NCBI RefSeq assembly: GCF_003122215.1
Contig: NZ_QEYD01000005.1
Coordinates: 62,001-126,000 of the forward strand
Direction: 5' to 3'
Length of the DNA stretch: 64,000 nt
DNA from: Pararhodobacter marinus
GTDB taxonomy: Bacteria; Pseudomonadota; Alphaproteobacteria; Rhodobacterales; Rhodobacteraceae
A model generated the notes under the pieces. The model was given only the letters and a program-made list of their open reading frames with translations, was not told the origin of the DNA and searched no databases. Below, in pieces: positions 33,348-41,043 of the stretch. How positions within the stretch are numbered: the stretch's first letter is position 1; every line of letters begins with the position of its first letter. The position numbers and the translations under genes are program-made.

Positions 33348-35747
33348 ATGAGTGAACGCAGCCTGTCAGAGATGGCCATGGGGGGCGCCGCGGCCAGCCG
33401 GTCGGCGGCCTTTCTCGAAGGTCTGAACGCGCCCCAGCGCGAGGCGGTCGAGACGCTCGACGGCCCCGTGCTGATGCTGGCGGGCGCGGGCACGGGCAAG
33501 ACCAAGGCGCTGACCGCGCGCATCGCGCAGCTGATTGCCACCGGGACCGCGCGTCCCAACGAAATCCTGGCCGTGACCTTCACCAACAAGGCCGCGCGCG
33601 AGATGAAATACCGCATCGGCGCGCTTCTGGGCGACGCGGTCGAAGGGATGCCGTGGCTGGGCACCTTCCACGCGATCGGCGTCCGTTTCCTGCGCCGTCA
33701 TGCCGAGCTGGTGGGCCTGAAGCCCAGTTTCACGATCCTTGATACCGACGATCAGCTGCGGCTGATGAAACAGCTCATCCAGGCGTGGAACATGGATGAA
33801 AAGCGCTGGCCCGCGCGGCAGCTGGCCTCGCTCATCGACAATTGGAAGAACCGCGCGTGGCGGCCCGAACAGGTGCCCGGTTCGGAAGCGGGGGCGTTCA
33901 ACAACCGCGGAACCGAGCTGTATGCCGCTTATCAGGAGCGACTGCGCACGCTCAATGCCTGCGATTTCGGCGACCTGCTGCTGCATGTGGTGACGATCCT
34001 GCAGACCCATCCCGACGTGCTGGCGCAGTATCAGCGCTGGCTGAAATACATCATGGTGGACGAGTACCAGGATACCAACGTCGCGCAGTACCTGCTGCTG
34101 CGGCTCTTGGCGCAAAGCCACAAGAACATCTGCTGCGTGGGCGATGACGACCAGTCGATCTATGGCTGGCGCGGTGCCGAGGTGGGCAACATCCTGCGGT
34201 TCGAGCGGGACTTTCCGGGCGCCAAGGTGATCCGGCTTGAGCAGAACTACCGCTCGACCCCGCATATCCTGGCTGCGGCCTCGGGCGTGATCAAGGGGAA
34301 CGAGAACCGGCTGGGCAAGACCCTGTGGACCGAAGAGACCGAGGGCGAAAAGCTCAGGCTGATCGGCCATTGGGACGGCGAGGACGAGGCGCGCTGGGTC
34401 GGCGAAGAGATCGAGGCGCTGGAACGGGGCACGCGCGGCATGGACCCGGTCAGCCCCGACGGCATGGCGATCCTGGTGCGCGCGAGCCACCAGATGCGCG
34501 CCTTCGAGGACCGCTTCCTGACCATCGGTCTGCCCTATCGGGTGGTTGGCGGCCCGCGCTTCTATGAACGGCTCGAGATCCGCGACGCGATGGCCTATTT
34601 CCGGCTTGCCGTCAGCCCGACCGACGATCTGGCCTTCGAGCGCGTGGTGAACACGCCCAAGCGCGGCATCGGCGACAAGGCGCGACAGACGATCCAGCGC
34701 GTCTCGCGTGAGGCCGAGGTGCCGCTTCTGATGGGTGCGGCCCTGGTTCTGCGCGACGGGCTGCTGGGCGGCAAGGCTGCGGCCAATCTGCGCGAATTCA
34801 TCGAGAACATGGCGCGCTGGCACGACATGGTGCGCAGCCCCGTCGTGCCTGGCCAGGACGACGCGCTGGTGATCGACGACGAGGCGCCTTCTGCCGGTGT
34901 CAGCCATGTGCGGCTGGCCGAGATGATGCTCGACGAATCGGGCTATACCGCGATGTGGCAGAACGAGAAGACGCCCGAAGCGGAAGGCCGGCTGGAGAAC
35001 CTCAAGGAACTAATCAAGGCGCTCGAGGAATTCGACAGCTTGCAGGGCTTTCTGGAACATGTCGCGCTGATCATGGACAACGAGAGCGAGGAAACGCAGG
35101 AGAAGGTCACGATCATGACCCTGCACGCGGCCAAGGGGCTGGAATTCCCCGTGGTTTTCCTGCCCGGCTGGGAAGACGGGCTGTTTCCCTCGCAGCGCTC
35201 GATGGACGAGAACGGGCTCAAGGGGCTCGAGGAAGAGCGCAGGCTGGCCTATGTCGGCATCACCCGTGCCGAGCAACTGTGCCTGATCTCGTTCGCGGCC
35301 AACAGGCGGGTTTTCGGCCAGTGGCAAAGCCAACTGCCCAGCCGGTTCATCGACGAATTGCCGCGCGATCACGTCGAAGTGCTGGTGCCGCCTGGCCTGC
35401 ATGGCGGGGCGTTTGGCGCGGCCGGGCGGCATTCGGGCACCGCGACGCCCGATCCCGACTCGCTGGAAGGGCGCGCGACGCGGGCAGATGTGTACAATGC
35501 GCCCGGCTGGAAGCGTCTGCAGTCGCGCGCAAAGGCCGCGCCCGCTGCGCCCAAGGCCGTGCGCGGTGCTGCAGCCGAGGTGCATTTCGCCCCCGGAGAG
35601 CGGGTTTTCCACCAGAAATTCGGTACGGGCACCGTGATGGCGGTGGATGGCGACAAGCTGGCCGTGGCTTTCGACCGCGCGGGCGAGAAGCATATCGTTG
35701 CCCGCTTCGTCTTGCCGGCAGACGGAATGGATGACGTGCCGTTCTGA
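33348..35747 (+). CDS. uvrD: UvrD/PcrA-type ATP-dependent DNA helicase
   Basis: This 799-residue superfamily 1 helicase has the Walker A motif AGAGTGKT, the TFTNKAAREM motif, DEYQDTN (Walker B), GDDDQSIYGWRGA, the VTIMTLHAAKGLEFPVVF motif and the C-terminal ERRLAYVGITRAE. It unwinds DNA 3' to 5' in nucleotide excision and mismatch repair. The C-terminus ends in the PcrA/UvrD tail (GERVFHQKFGTGTVMAVDGD). I chose the ATG at 33348 over an upstream in-frame ATG. It is probably a separate transcription unit. Confidence 0.95.
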   Translation: MSERSLSEMAMGGAAASRSAAFLEGLNAPQREAVETLDGPVLMLAGAGTGKTKALTARIAQLIATGTARPNEILAVTFTNKAAREMKYRIGALLGDAVEGMPWLGTFHAIGVRFLRRHAELVGLKPSFTILDTDDQLRLMKQLIQAWNMDEKRWPARQLASLIDNWKNRAWRPEQVPGSEAGAFNNRGTELYAAYQERLRTLNACDFGDLLLHVVTILQTHPDVLAQYQRWLKYIMVDEYQDTNVAQYLLLRLLAQSHKNICCVGDDDQSIYGWRGAEVGNILRFERDFPGAKVIRLEQNYRSTPHILAAASGVIKGNENRLGKTLWTEETEGEKLRLIGHWDGEDEARWVGEEIEALERGTRGMDPVSPDGMAILVRASHQMRAFEDRFLTIGLPYRVVGGPRFYERLEIRDAMAYFRLAVSPTDDLAFERVVNTPKRGIGDKARQTIQRVSREAEVPLLMGAALVLRDGLLGGKAAANLREFIENMARWHDMVRSPVVPGQDDALVIDDEAPSAGVSHVRLAEMMLDESGYTAMWQNEKTPEAEGRLENLKELIKALEEFDSLQGFLEHVALIMDNESEETQEKVTIMTLHAAKGLEFPVVFLPGWEDGLFPSQRSMDENGLKGLEEERRLAYVGITRAEQLCLISFAANRRVFGQWQSQLPSRFIDELPRDHVEVLVPPGLHGGAFGAAGRHSGTATPDPDSLEGRATRADVYNAPGWKRLQSRAKAAPAAPKAVRGAAAEVHFAPGERVFHQKFGTGTVMAVDGDKLAVAFDRAGEKHIVARFVLPADGMDDVPF

Positions 35748-35926
35748 CCTTCCGGTCAGGTTTCAGCGATGTTTTCTTCGTGCTGAAAACTTAATAGCAC
35801 CCGAGGGGTAAATGATTATTTCATTTGCCCCTTTTGGTCGCGCAATTTCCGGCGTTTCCGGGAGCAGCATGGCGCCACCGGCGGTGCGGTCCGGCGCAAT
35901 ATCTTGAGAACGAAAAACAAAAAAAA

Positions 35927-35962
35927 GCGCGGTCGCCCAGGGAGGAGGAGGGGCGACCGCGC
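35927..35962 (-). terminator. Terminal hairpin of the Cuckoo array (Rho-independent terminator)
   Basis: A perfect 12-bp stem (GCGCGGTCGCCC with GGGCGACCGCGC) is followed on the minus strand by eight U residues (35926-35919). Its loop carries the CUCCUCCUCCCU motif of the array, so the last Cuckoo hairpin doubles as the terminator and fixes the transcript direction. Confidence 0.85.
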
Positions 35963-35990
35963 TCTGTTCCGGTGTTCGGGGGAGGATCCG
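35927..35990 (-). ncRNA. Predicted Cuckoo RNA 6 (degenerate first hairpin plus terminator hairpin)
   Basis: The first motif (plus strand GGGGGAGGA near 35978) is degenerate and its stem is poor. The second hairpin (35927-35962) is strong and ends in a U tract. It is the tandem copy of RNA 4. Confidence 0.5.
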
Positions 35991-36006
35991 TTCACCGTTT
36001 GAGGAG

Positions 36007-36075
36007 GGCGCGGCGCTCCGAGGGAGGAGAGAGAAGCGCCGCGCCTCTGACGAACGCCAGGGAGGAGGAAGGCGT
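36007..36075 (-). ncRNA. Predicted Cuckoo RNA 5 (two hairpins)
   Basis: The first hairpin (36054-36075) pairs ACGCC with GGCGT. The second (36007-36045) pairs GGCGCGGCGCT with AGCGCCGCGCC. It is the tandem copy of RNA 3, shifted by about 197 bases. Confidence 0.65.
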
Positions 36076-36122
36076 CCGTATCCGGGTGGGGCCAGACCTT
36101 TGCGAAAGGCCCCTGAATGGGG

Positions 36123-36187
36123 GCGCGGTTGCTCAGGGAGGAGGAGGAGCAACCGCGCTGTATACGATCGACCGAGGGAGGAGGTCC
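36123..36187 (-). ncRNA. Predicted Cuckoo RNA 4 (two hairpins)
   Basis: The first hairpin (36169-36187) has a short GACC/GGTC stem. The second (36123-36158) has a perfect 12-bp stem (GCGCGGTTGCTC/GAGCAACCGCGC). It corresponds to RNA 6 in the second repeat unit. Confidence 0.6.
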
Positions 36188-36204
36188 GGCCACCGTAAGG
36201 TTTG

Positions 36205-36275
36205 GGCGCGACGCTCCGAGGGAGGAGAGAGGAGCGTCGCGCCGGAACGAACGCCAGGGAGGAGGAGGGCGTTCG
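36205..36275 (-). ncRNA. Predicted Cuckoo RNA 3 (two hairpins)
   Basis: The first hairpin (36248-36275) pairs CGAACGCC with GGCGTTCG. The second (36205-36243) pairs GGCGCGACGCTCC with GGAGCGTCGCGCC. This unit is duplicated as RNA 5. Confidence 0.65.
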
Positions 36276-36318
36276 CATCTTTTTGGGGCCAGACCTTTGG
36301 AAAGGCCCCGGAATTCGG

Positions 36319-36387
36319 GGCGCGGTTCCCAGGGAGGAGGAGGGGAACCGCGCCGGAGTGCTGTCGGCCCAGGGAGGAGGAGGGGCC
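36319..36387 (-). ncRNA. Predicted Cuckoo RNA 2 (two hairpins)
   Basis: The first hairpin (36366-36387) has a five-base stem (GGCCC/GGGCC). The second (36319-36354) has a perfect 12-bp stem (GGCGCGGTTCCC/GGGAACCGCGCC). Both loops carry CUCCUCCUCCCU. Confidence 0.65.
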
Positions 36388-36400
36388 TAAGCTACTGGTC

Positions 36401-36474
36401 GGAACCGAGCCGCAGGGAGGAGGAAGCGGCGGGTTCCTTGCACGATCGGCCCAGGGAGGAGGAGGGGCCGTCGT
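36401..36474 (-). ncRNA. Predicted Cuckoo RNA 1 (two hairpins)
   Basis: The first hairpin (36442-36474) pairs CGGCCC with GGGCCG plus a flanking ACGA/TCGT helix around a bulged T. The second (36401-36437) pairs GGAACC and CCGC with GCGG and GGTTCC. Both loops carry the CUCCUCCCU motif. The unit begins 31 bases after the DUF1127 stop. Confidence 0.65.
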
Positions 36475-36505
36475 TCTGGTCACAGGCCCCGGAGGGCCCG
36501 GAAAT

Positions 36506-36727
36506 TCAGGCGTCTTTGCCGTAGGCCGCTTCGTAGGCCAGGCGCGTGATCATCGACCGGCTGATGCCCAGATCGGCAAGCTCGCGGCTGGAAAGCGCGT
36601 TCAGTTCGTTGTAGGTCCGCACGTAGACGCGCGAACGGGCCCAGGCGGTGCGCAGCGCGCCGAAAGTTTCGGCGATCGGGGCCAGGAAGCCGGTGCTGCG
36701 GGTCGTATTTGCTGTTGCGTAAGCCAT
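36506..36727 (-). CDS. DUF1127 (CcaF1-like) small protein
   Basis: This 73-residue protein ends in a DUF1127 domain (YNELNALSSRELADLGISRSMITRLAYEAAYG), an arginine-containing helical motif seen in small RNA-binding or RNA-degradosome-associated proteins. In Rhodobacter sphaeroides the homologous position upstream of CcsR RNAs is held by ccaF1, which is co-transcribed with them and processed. The same arrangement is present here. The start at 36727 has GAAAGAG upstream. Upstream on the minus strand a TTGTGC and a CATCTT hexamer 17 bases apart could form a heat-shock-sigma-like promoter, but this is weak. Confidence 0.88.
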   Translation of the reverse strand: MAYATANTTRSTGFLAPIAETFGALRTAWARSRVYVRTYNELNALSSRELADLGISRSMITRLAYEAAYGKDA

Positions 36728-37129
36728 CTCGGTCACTCTTTCGTCTCTGGCGTTCGGATCTTCGGGCCGGGTGCCTCTGAATTTCTTCCGCCGTTGAAGC
36801 AAAGATGGTCTAAATGCTGCATGCGCACAATCCCTTTCCTTGGCATTGCTGCTATGCGGCAAGAGCATGGCAACGTAGGGTAAAGCCGCCTCTGGCCTGT
36901 ATTTTTGCGAGAAAACACCCTCAAAGGTTGAATTTCGCGCCGGATTCCGGGCTAGCCCTGCGACAATCTGTACCTGTGATGCGGGAATCGGGGTGAATGT
37001 GTACATCGCCGGACAGAATGTCGCGCCCGACCCGGCGATTGGGCGCTTCCACTTGTCCTAGCCCTTGTCTTGGCGCGATTCCTGCGCAGGTTACGCCCAA
37101 CGAATCTTCAAGCTGAACAGGAGTTCCCG
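36728..37129. other. Divergent intergenic region, DUF1127/Cuckoo and apbC
   Basis: About 400 bases without a gene. It should contain the stress-type promoter of the DUF1127/Cuckoo operon (36800-36850) and the promoter of apbC. No strong inverted repeat or riboswitch was recognised. Confidence 0.4.
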
Positions 37130-38224
37130 ATGACGAGCCCCACACGCGACGAGGTGCTGGCCGTACTCGCCCGCATCCCGCTTCCCCAGGGCGGGGATCT
37201 CGTGAGTCATGATCTGGTGCGCGCGCTGGTGGTCGATGCGGGCGCGGTCCGCTTCGTGATCGAGGCCGAGACGCCCGAACAGGCGCGCGCGCTCGAACCC
37301 GTGCAGGCCCAGGCCGAGGCCGCGCTCAAGGCGCTGCCCGGCGTTGCGCGCGTGGCCATCGCCATGACCGCGCATGGTCCGTCGGCGAAACCGGCGCCAA
37401 AGCCCGCCGCTCCGTCGCAGGGCGAGCCGCCGGCGCTGAAGATCGGGCGCCACCCGACCGCCGGCCCGTCCGAGGTTCCGGGCGTCAAGCGCATCATCGC
37501 CGTGGGGTCGGGCAAGGGCGGGGTCGGCAAATCCACCGTCTCGGCCAATCTGGCCATCGCGCTGGCGCGCGAAGGGTGGAAAGTGGGGCTTGTGGATGCC
37601 GATATCTATGGCCCCAGCCAGCCGCGCATGATGGGCGTGACGAAAAAGCCCGCCTCGCCTGACGGCAAGACCATCATCCCGCCCGTGGCGCACGGGATCC
37701 GCGTGATCTCGATCGGGATGATGCTGCCCGAGGATCAGGCGCTGATCTGGCGCGGGCCGATGCTGATGGGGGCTTTGCAACAGCTGATGACGCAGGTGGC
37801 CTGGGGCGATCTGGATGCGCTGGTCATCGACATGCCGCCGGGCACGGGCGACGTCCAGATGACCCTGTGCCAGAAATTCCCGGTAACCGGCGCAATCGTC
37901 GTCTCGACCCCTCAGGACGTGGCGCTTCTGGATGCGCGTCGGGCGCTCAATGCGTTCGAGGTGCTCAAGACGCCGGTTCTGGGGTTGGTGGAAAACATGT
38001 CCACCTTCATCTGCCCCAATTGCGGCCATGAAGAGCATATCTTTGGTGAAGGCGGCGTCACGCGCGAGGCCGAGGCGCTGGGCCTGCCGGTTCTGGCGCA
38101 GCTTCCGCTGTCGGTCGAGGTGCGGCTGTCGGGCGATGGCGGCCTGCCGGTCGCGGCGACGGACAGCCCGGCCGCCGAAAGCTACCGGGCGATGGCACGG
38201 CAACTGATCGGCCAGCTGGCCTGA
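37130..38224 (+). CDS. apbC: Iron-sulfur cluster carrier protein Mrp/ApbC
   Basis: This 364-residue P-loop ATPase has an N-terminal MIP18/DUF59-like domain (residues 1 to about 85), then a Mrp/NBP35 ATPase with the deviant Walker A motif GSGKGGVGKS, the DADIYGPSQP and DMPPGTGD motifs and a CPNCGHEE cluster-binding motif near residues 290-300. It carries Fe-S clusters to apoproteins. The ATG at 37130 has AGGAG upstream. A strong terminator follows, so it is monocistronic. Confidence 0.93.
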   Translation: MTSPTRDEVLAVLARIPLPQGGDLVSHDLVRALVVDAGAVRFVIEAETPEQARALEPVQAQAEAALKALPGVARVAIAMTAHGPSAKPAPKPAAPSQGEPPALKIGRHPTAGPSEVPGVKRIIAVGSGKGGVGKSTVSANLAIALAREGWKVGLVDADIYGPSQPRMMGVTKKPASPDGKTIIPPVAHGIRVISIGMMLPEDQALIWRGPMLMGALQQLMTQVAWGDLDALVIDMPPGTGDVQMTLCQKFPVTGAIVVSTPQDVALLDARRALNAFEVLKTPVLGLVENMSTFICPNCGHEEHIFGEGGVTREAEALGLPVLAQLPLSVEVRLSGDGGLPVAATDSPAAESYRAMARQLIGQLA

Positions 38225-38252
38225 CAGGGTTAAACCTTAAGGATCTTCAGCG

Positions 38253-38283
38253 CGCGCGGCCCGTCCCCGGGTCGCGCGTTTTT
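38253..38283 (+). terminator. Rho-independent terminator of apbC
   Basis: CGCGCGGCCC pairs with GGGTCGCGCG (allowing one G-U) around a six-base loop and is followed by TTTTT, 29 bases after the stop codon. Confidence 0.8.
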
Positions 38284-38555
38284 CGTTTCCGGGACGGCGG
38301 CTGGCACCTTATGGCACTTCGCGTCGCTGTCCGGTCGCGTGGCGGCACCGGATGGGAAATTCCGGCCCGGAGCGGGCCTGCCCGGGGCGAAGGGCGGCAT
38401 GTCAGGCGGGAAAAGGCGGGAGATCGGGTGCGCCTGCGGCCCTTGATGGGAAATCCCGGCACCTGCGGGGCGGCGGGCTGCGGTGGCTTGGGAAAACATG
38501 GCACCCATTTCGGCGCGAATGGAGCGCGAAAAAATAGCGGGGGCGTGATGGAACC

Positions 38556-38673
38556 GACTCGACTCCGAGACGCGAATGCGACTCACGGTGCCGTGATCCG
38601 AGTCGCTGGCGGAATCGCGGGAATCCAGCGGCGAATCCGCCGTCAGGCGCCCTCGGCGGATATTGGCCGAATC
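38556..38673. promoter_or_regulatory. Dense cluster of GANTC (CcrM) methylation sites
   Basis: Eight GANTC sites lie in 118 bases (starting at 38556, 38561, 38580, 38600, 38612, 38621, 38633 and 38669) and a ninth at 38781. GANTC is the target of the cell-cycle methylase CcrM in alphaproteobacteria and is expected about once per 230 bases or less in such a genome. The cluster lies about 0.5-0.65 kb upstream of mraZ. Confidence 0.6.
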
Positions 38674-39126
38674 GGAAAGAGCGGATTAGGGCGGTCGAGA
38701 TTTCTGGAGTGAAATCCGGATCACGCGCGTGTTATCGGTTGCCTGTGTCGGATGGGCAACATTCGTCCTTGGGCTGTCCCGATTCTCCGATTTCGGGTCG
38801 CACAAATCGCCCCGCAGGATGTGGTGTGCTGTGCGTCGGTTTGGCCAATATATGGTTAACAGAGAGTCGCCAGACCCGTATCTGGTGGCAGCCCTCTGCC
38901 TCCCGGTCCGAAAAAAGACCAAAAGTGCCAACATGTGCCATGGACTGCCAGGAAGTCTCATGCGTATAGTGGGTTCACGGAAGCAGAGAACAACAACCGC
39001 TTCCGAAAGGCAGACTACAGGCAACCACCAACGACCAAGAATCTAGAGCGTAGCGAGCAGCGTCCTCGACCCCCCCCCCAGTAGGACGGTTGCGCATCTA
39101 GACGACCCCAGAAAATGGGACGAGGG

Positions 39127-39160
39127 CGCCGGCCCGGGTATGGCAGCACCCGGGCCGGCG
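39127..39160 (+). terminator. 13-bp hairpin with T tract before mraZ
   Basis: CGCCGGCCCGGGT pairs perfectly with ACCCGGGCCGGCG around an eight-base loop and is followed by TTACTTTTT, 46 bases before the mraZ start. It could terminate an upstream transcript or attenuate the dcw transcript. Confidence 0.6.
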
Positions 39161-39206
39161 TTACTTTTTCGGGCTCCTTGCGGGCCGTGGCATGAGGCGC
39201 AAAACC

Positions 39207-39722
39207 GTGGCGCGTGGCTTTCGCGGAAGCGAAACACAAACGATCGACGCGAAAGGGCGGGTATCCATACCGCCCCGTTTCCGGCGTGTGATCGAAGCGG
39301 GCGACCCGGATTGGGAAACGGGCAAGCGTGCCAACATGGTGATCGTGTTCGGTCCTCCGACGCAGAATTACCTCAAATGCTACACCATCAAAGAGATCGA
39401 GAGAATCGAGGAACGCATCAAGCTGTTGCCCAACGGCTCGAAGCAGCGCCGCGCGCTCGAAAAGATCTATCACGCGCTGGCCGACGATATCGAGGTGATG
39501 GAGGATGGGCGCATCCTGCTGCCCGTCAAGCTGCGCACCAAGCTGGGCCTGACGAAGCAGGCGCTGTTCGTCGCCGCCTCGGACCAGTTCATGATCTACA
39601 AGCCGGAAACCTACGAAGAGGTCGAAGGCGGGTTCGAAGACATCTTCGCCGACGAGGACGATGATTTCGACTACGAATCCTGGCTGCCCGAGCTTCCGGC
39701 CAAGAGCGAAACCCCTGAATGA
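39207..39722 (+). CDS. mraZ: Transcriptional regulator MraZ
   Basis: This protein of about 171 residues contains two MraZ/AbrB-like domains ([20 protein letters not shown] near the N-terminus and [18 protein letters not shown] in the middle). MraZ binds upstream of the dcw cluster and regulates it. The frame also has an ATG 15 bases upstream (39192); I prefer the GTG at 39207 because it has a better ribosome-binding site (GAGGC) and matches the family start. The acidic C-terminal tail is longer than in E. coli MraZ. It overlaps rsmH by four bases. Confidence 0.9.
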   Translation: MARGFRGSETQTIDAKGRVSIPPRFRRVIEAGDPDWETGKRANMVIVFGPPTQNYLKCYTIKEIERIEERIKLLPNGSKQRRALEKIYHALADDIEVMEDGRILLPVKLRTKLGLTKQALFVAASDQFMIYKPETYEEVEGGFEDIFADEDDDFDYESWLPELPAKSETPE

Positions 39723-40726
39723 CGGACGGGCCCATGTCGAGCGACCCCCAGGACGCCCCGCATATCCCCGTCCTTCTCGGCCCCCTGCTTGCCGGTTCTG
39801 CCCCGGTGCGGGGCGTCTGGTTGGACGGCACGATGGGCGCGGGCGGCTATACGCGCGGGCTGGTCGACGCCGGGGCCGAGCGCGTGATCGGCATCGACCG
39901 TGACCCGCTGGCGCTGCGCATGGCGCAGGACTGGGCCGCGCCCTATGGCGCGCGCATTCGCGTGGTGCAGGGCACGTTTTCCGATCTGGACACGCTGGCC
40001 GGTGAGCCGCTTGACGGGGTGGCGCTGGATCTTGGCGTGTCGTCGATGCAGCTCGACCTGCCCGAGCGCGGCTTTTCCTTTACCCGTGACGGCCCGCTCG
40101 ACATGCGGATGAGCCAGGAAGGGCCCTCGGCCGCCGATCTGGTGAACACGGCCGACGAGACGGCGCTGGCCGATATCCTGTTTCATTACGGTGAAGAGCG
40201 CGCCTCGCGCCGGATCGCGCGCGCCATCGTCAAGGCGCGCGCGGTGCAACCGATTAAAACCACGCTGCAACTGGCCGAAATCGTCAGCAGCCAGTTGCCG
40301 CGTCCGAAGCCCGGGCAAAGCCACCCTGCGACCCGCAGTTTCCAGGCGCTGCGCATCGCCGTGAATGCCGAGTTCCACGAGCTTGTCGACGGGCTGGAAG
40401 CGGCCGAACGCGCGCTCAGGCCCGGTGGCATTCTGGCCGTGGTCAGCTTCCATTCGCTCGAGGACCGGATCGTCAAGCGCTTCTTCCAGCAACGCTCGGG
40501 CCGGGCGGGGCAGGGCAGCCGCCACGCCCCGGTGACCGAGCATGAAGCGCCGCGTTTCGAGACGCTCACCCGCAAGGCCATTGCCGCGGACGAGGACGAA
40601 TGCGCCGCCAATCCGCGCGCGCGCTCGGCCCTGTTGCGCATCGGCCGCCGGACCGATGCGCCCGCCGGCCCGGTCGACCGGAGCGCGCTGGGCTTGCCCC
40701 GTCTTGTTCTGCAAGGAGATCGCTGA
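39719..40726 (+). CDS. rsmH: 16S rRNA (cytosine(1402)-N4)-methyltransferase
   Basis: This 335-residue SAM-dependent enzyme methylates N4 of C1402 in 16S rRNA. It carries the family signatures HIPVLL near the N-terminus, GTMGAGGYT (SAM binding), [26 protein letters not shown] and the C-terminal [13 protein letters not shown]. Its ATG overlaps the mraZ stop as ATGA, and its stop overlaps the ftsL start, consistent with translational coupling through the dcw operon. Confidence 0.96.
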   Translation: MTDGPMSSDPQDAPHIPVLLGPLLAGSAPVRGVWLDGTMGAGGYTRGLVDAGAERVIGIDRDPLALRMAQDWAAPYGARIRVVQGTFSDLDTLAGEPLDGVALDLGVSSMQLDLPERGFSFTRDGPLDMRMSQEGPSAADLVNTADETALADILFHYGEERASRRIARAIVKARAVQPIKTTLQLAEIVSSQLPRPKPGQSHPATRSFQALRIAVNAEFHELVDGLEAAERALRPGGILAVVSFHSLEDRIVKRFFQQRSGRAGQGSRHAPVTEHEAPRFETLTRKAIAADEDECAANPRARSALLRIGRRTDAPAGPVDRSALGLPRLVLQGDR

Positions 40727-41043
40727 TGCGTGCCGTGTTCTACATGCTTGCCGCCTTCGGTGTCATCGGGCTGGCGATCTGGGCCTATGACCAGAACCAG
40801 AAGACCCAGACCGCGCTGAGCGACGTGCGCGACCTGCGCGCCGAGATCCGCTCGCTGAACGAGGCGCTCGACGTGCAGCAGGCCGAATGGGCCTATCTTA
40901 ACCGTCCGCAGCGTCTGCGCGCGCTGGCGGTGTTGAATTTCGAACGTCTGGGCCTTGGTCCGATGGAGGGCCGCCAGTTCGGCCAGATCGAAGACGTTCC
41001 CTATCCGCAGATCCTTGCCTCGACGCCGGAGGATACGCTGTGA
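40726..41043 (+). CDS. ftsL: Cell division protein FtsL
   Basis: This 105-residue bitopic membrane protein has a short cytoplasmic N-terminus, one membrane helix (VFYMLAAFGVIGLAIWAY) and a periplasmic coiled-coil (LSDVRDLRAEIRSLNEALDVQQAEWAYL), as expected for FtsL. It assembles with FtsB and FtsQ at the divisome. The family is weakly conserved, and assignment rests on length, topology and position between rsmH and ftsI. It overlaps both neighbours by one and four bases. Confidence 0.88.
   Translation: MRAVFYMLAAFGVIGLAIWAYDQNQKTQTALSDVRDLRAEIRSLNEALDVQQAEWAYLNRPQRLRALAVLNFERLGLGPMEGRQFGQIEDVPYPQILASTPEDTL

Larger units (their letters stand above)
35939..36331. repeat. 197-bp tandem duplication within the Cuckoo array
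   Basis: Corresponding motif pairs are spaced 196-198 bases apart (36331/36135, 36256/36059, 36219/36021, 36135/35939), and the loop-less GGGGCC hairpins repeat at 36285-36309 and 36088-36113. The array therefore grew by duplication of a unit with four loop hairpins and one spacer hairpin. Confidence 0.8.
35927..36474 (-). ncRNA. Array of Cuckoo/CcsR-type small RNAs (CUCCUCCC-loop hairpins)
   Basis: Downstream of the DUF1127 gene on the minus strand lie eleven hairpins whose loops contain CUCCUCCCU, plus one degenerate copy. This matches the Cuckoo/CcsR family of alphaproteobacteria, where two-hairpin RNAs with CUCCUCCC loops follow a DUF1127-type gene (in Rhodobacter sphaeroides, four copies after ccaF1). 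Motif copies on the plus strand start at 35939, 36021, 36059, 36135, 36175, 36219, 36256, 36331, 36371, 36414 and 36453. Stems vary in sequence by compensating changes while loops stay fixed. Grouping by twos gives six predicted RNAs. The loops resemble an anti-Shine-Dalgarno sequence, so binding to mRNA leaders or to ribosome-related targets is plausible. Stress induction is inferred from the known family. Confidence 0.85.
38284..39206. other. Long non-coding gap upstream of the dcw cluster
   Basis: About 920 bases contain no gene that I can support; the short frames present have no family resemblance. The region holds the GANTC cluster, a second 13-bp hairpin just before mraZ and an AT-richer stretch (CAATATATGGTTAACAGAG near 38848) suitable for a promoter. 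A small RNA cannot be excluded. Confidence 0.5.

Noticed and set aside
35927-36474. CRISPR-like spaced repeats
   Set aside because: The repeated AGGGAGGAGG units are the loops of hairpins with paired flanks and are not separated by unique spacers of constant length; they match Cuckoo RNAs.
39060-39206. MraZ-box repeats upstream of mraZ
   Set aside because: Only isolated TGGG-like motifs occur; no regularly spaced series is present.
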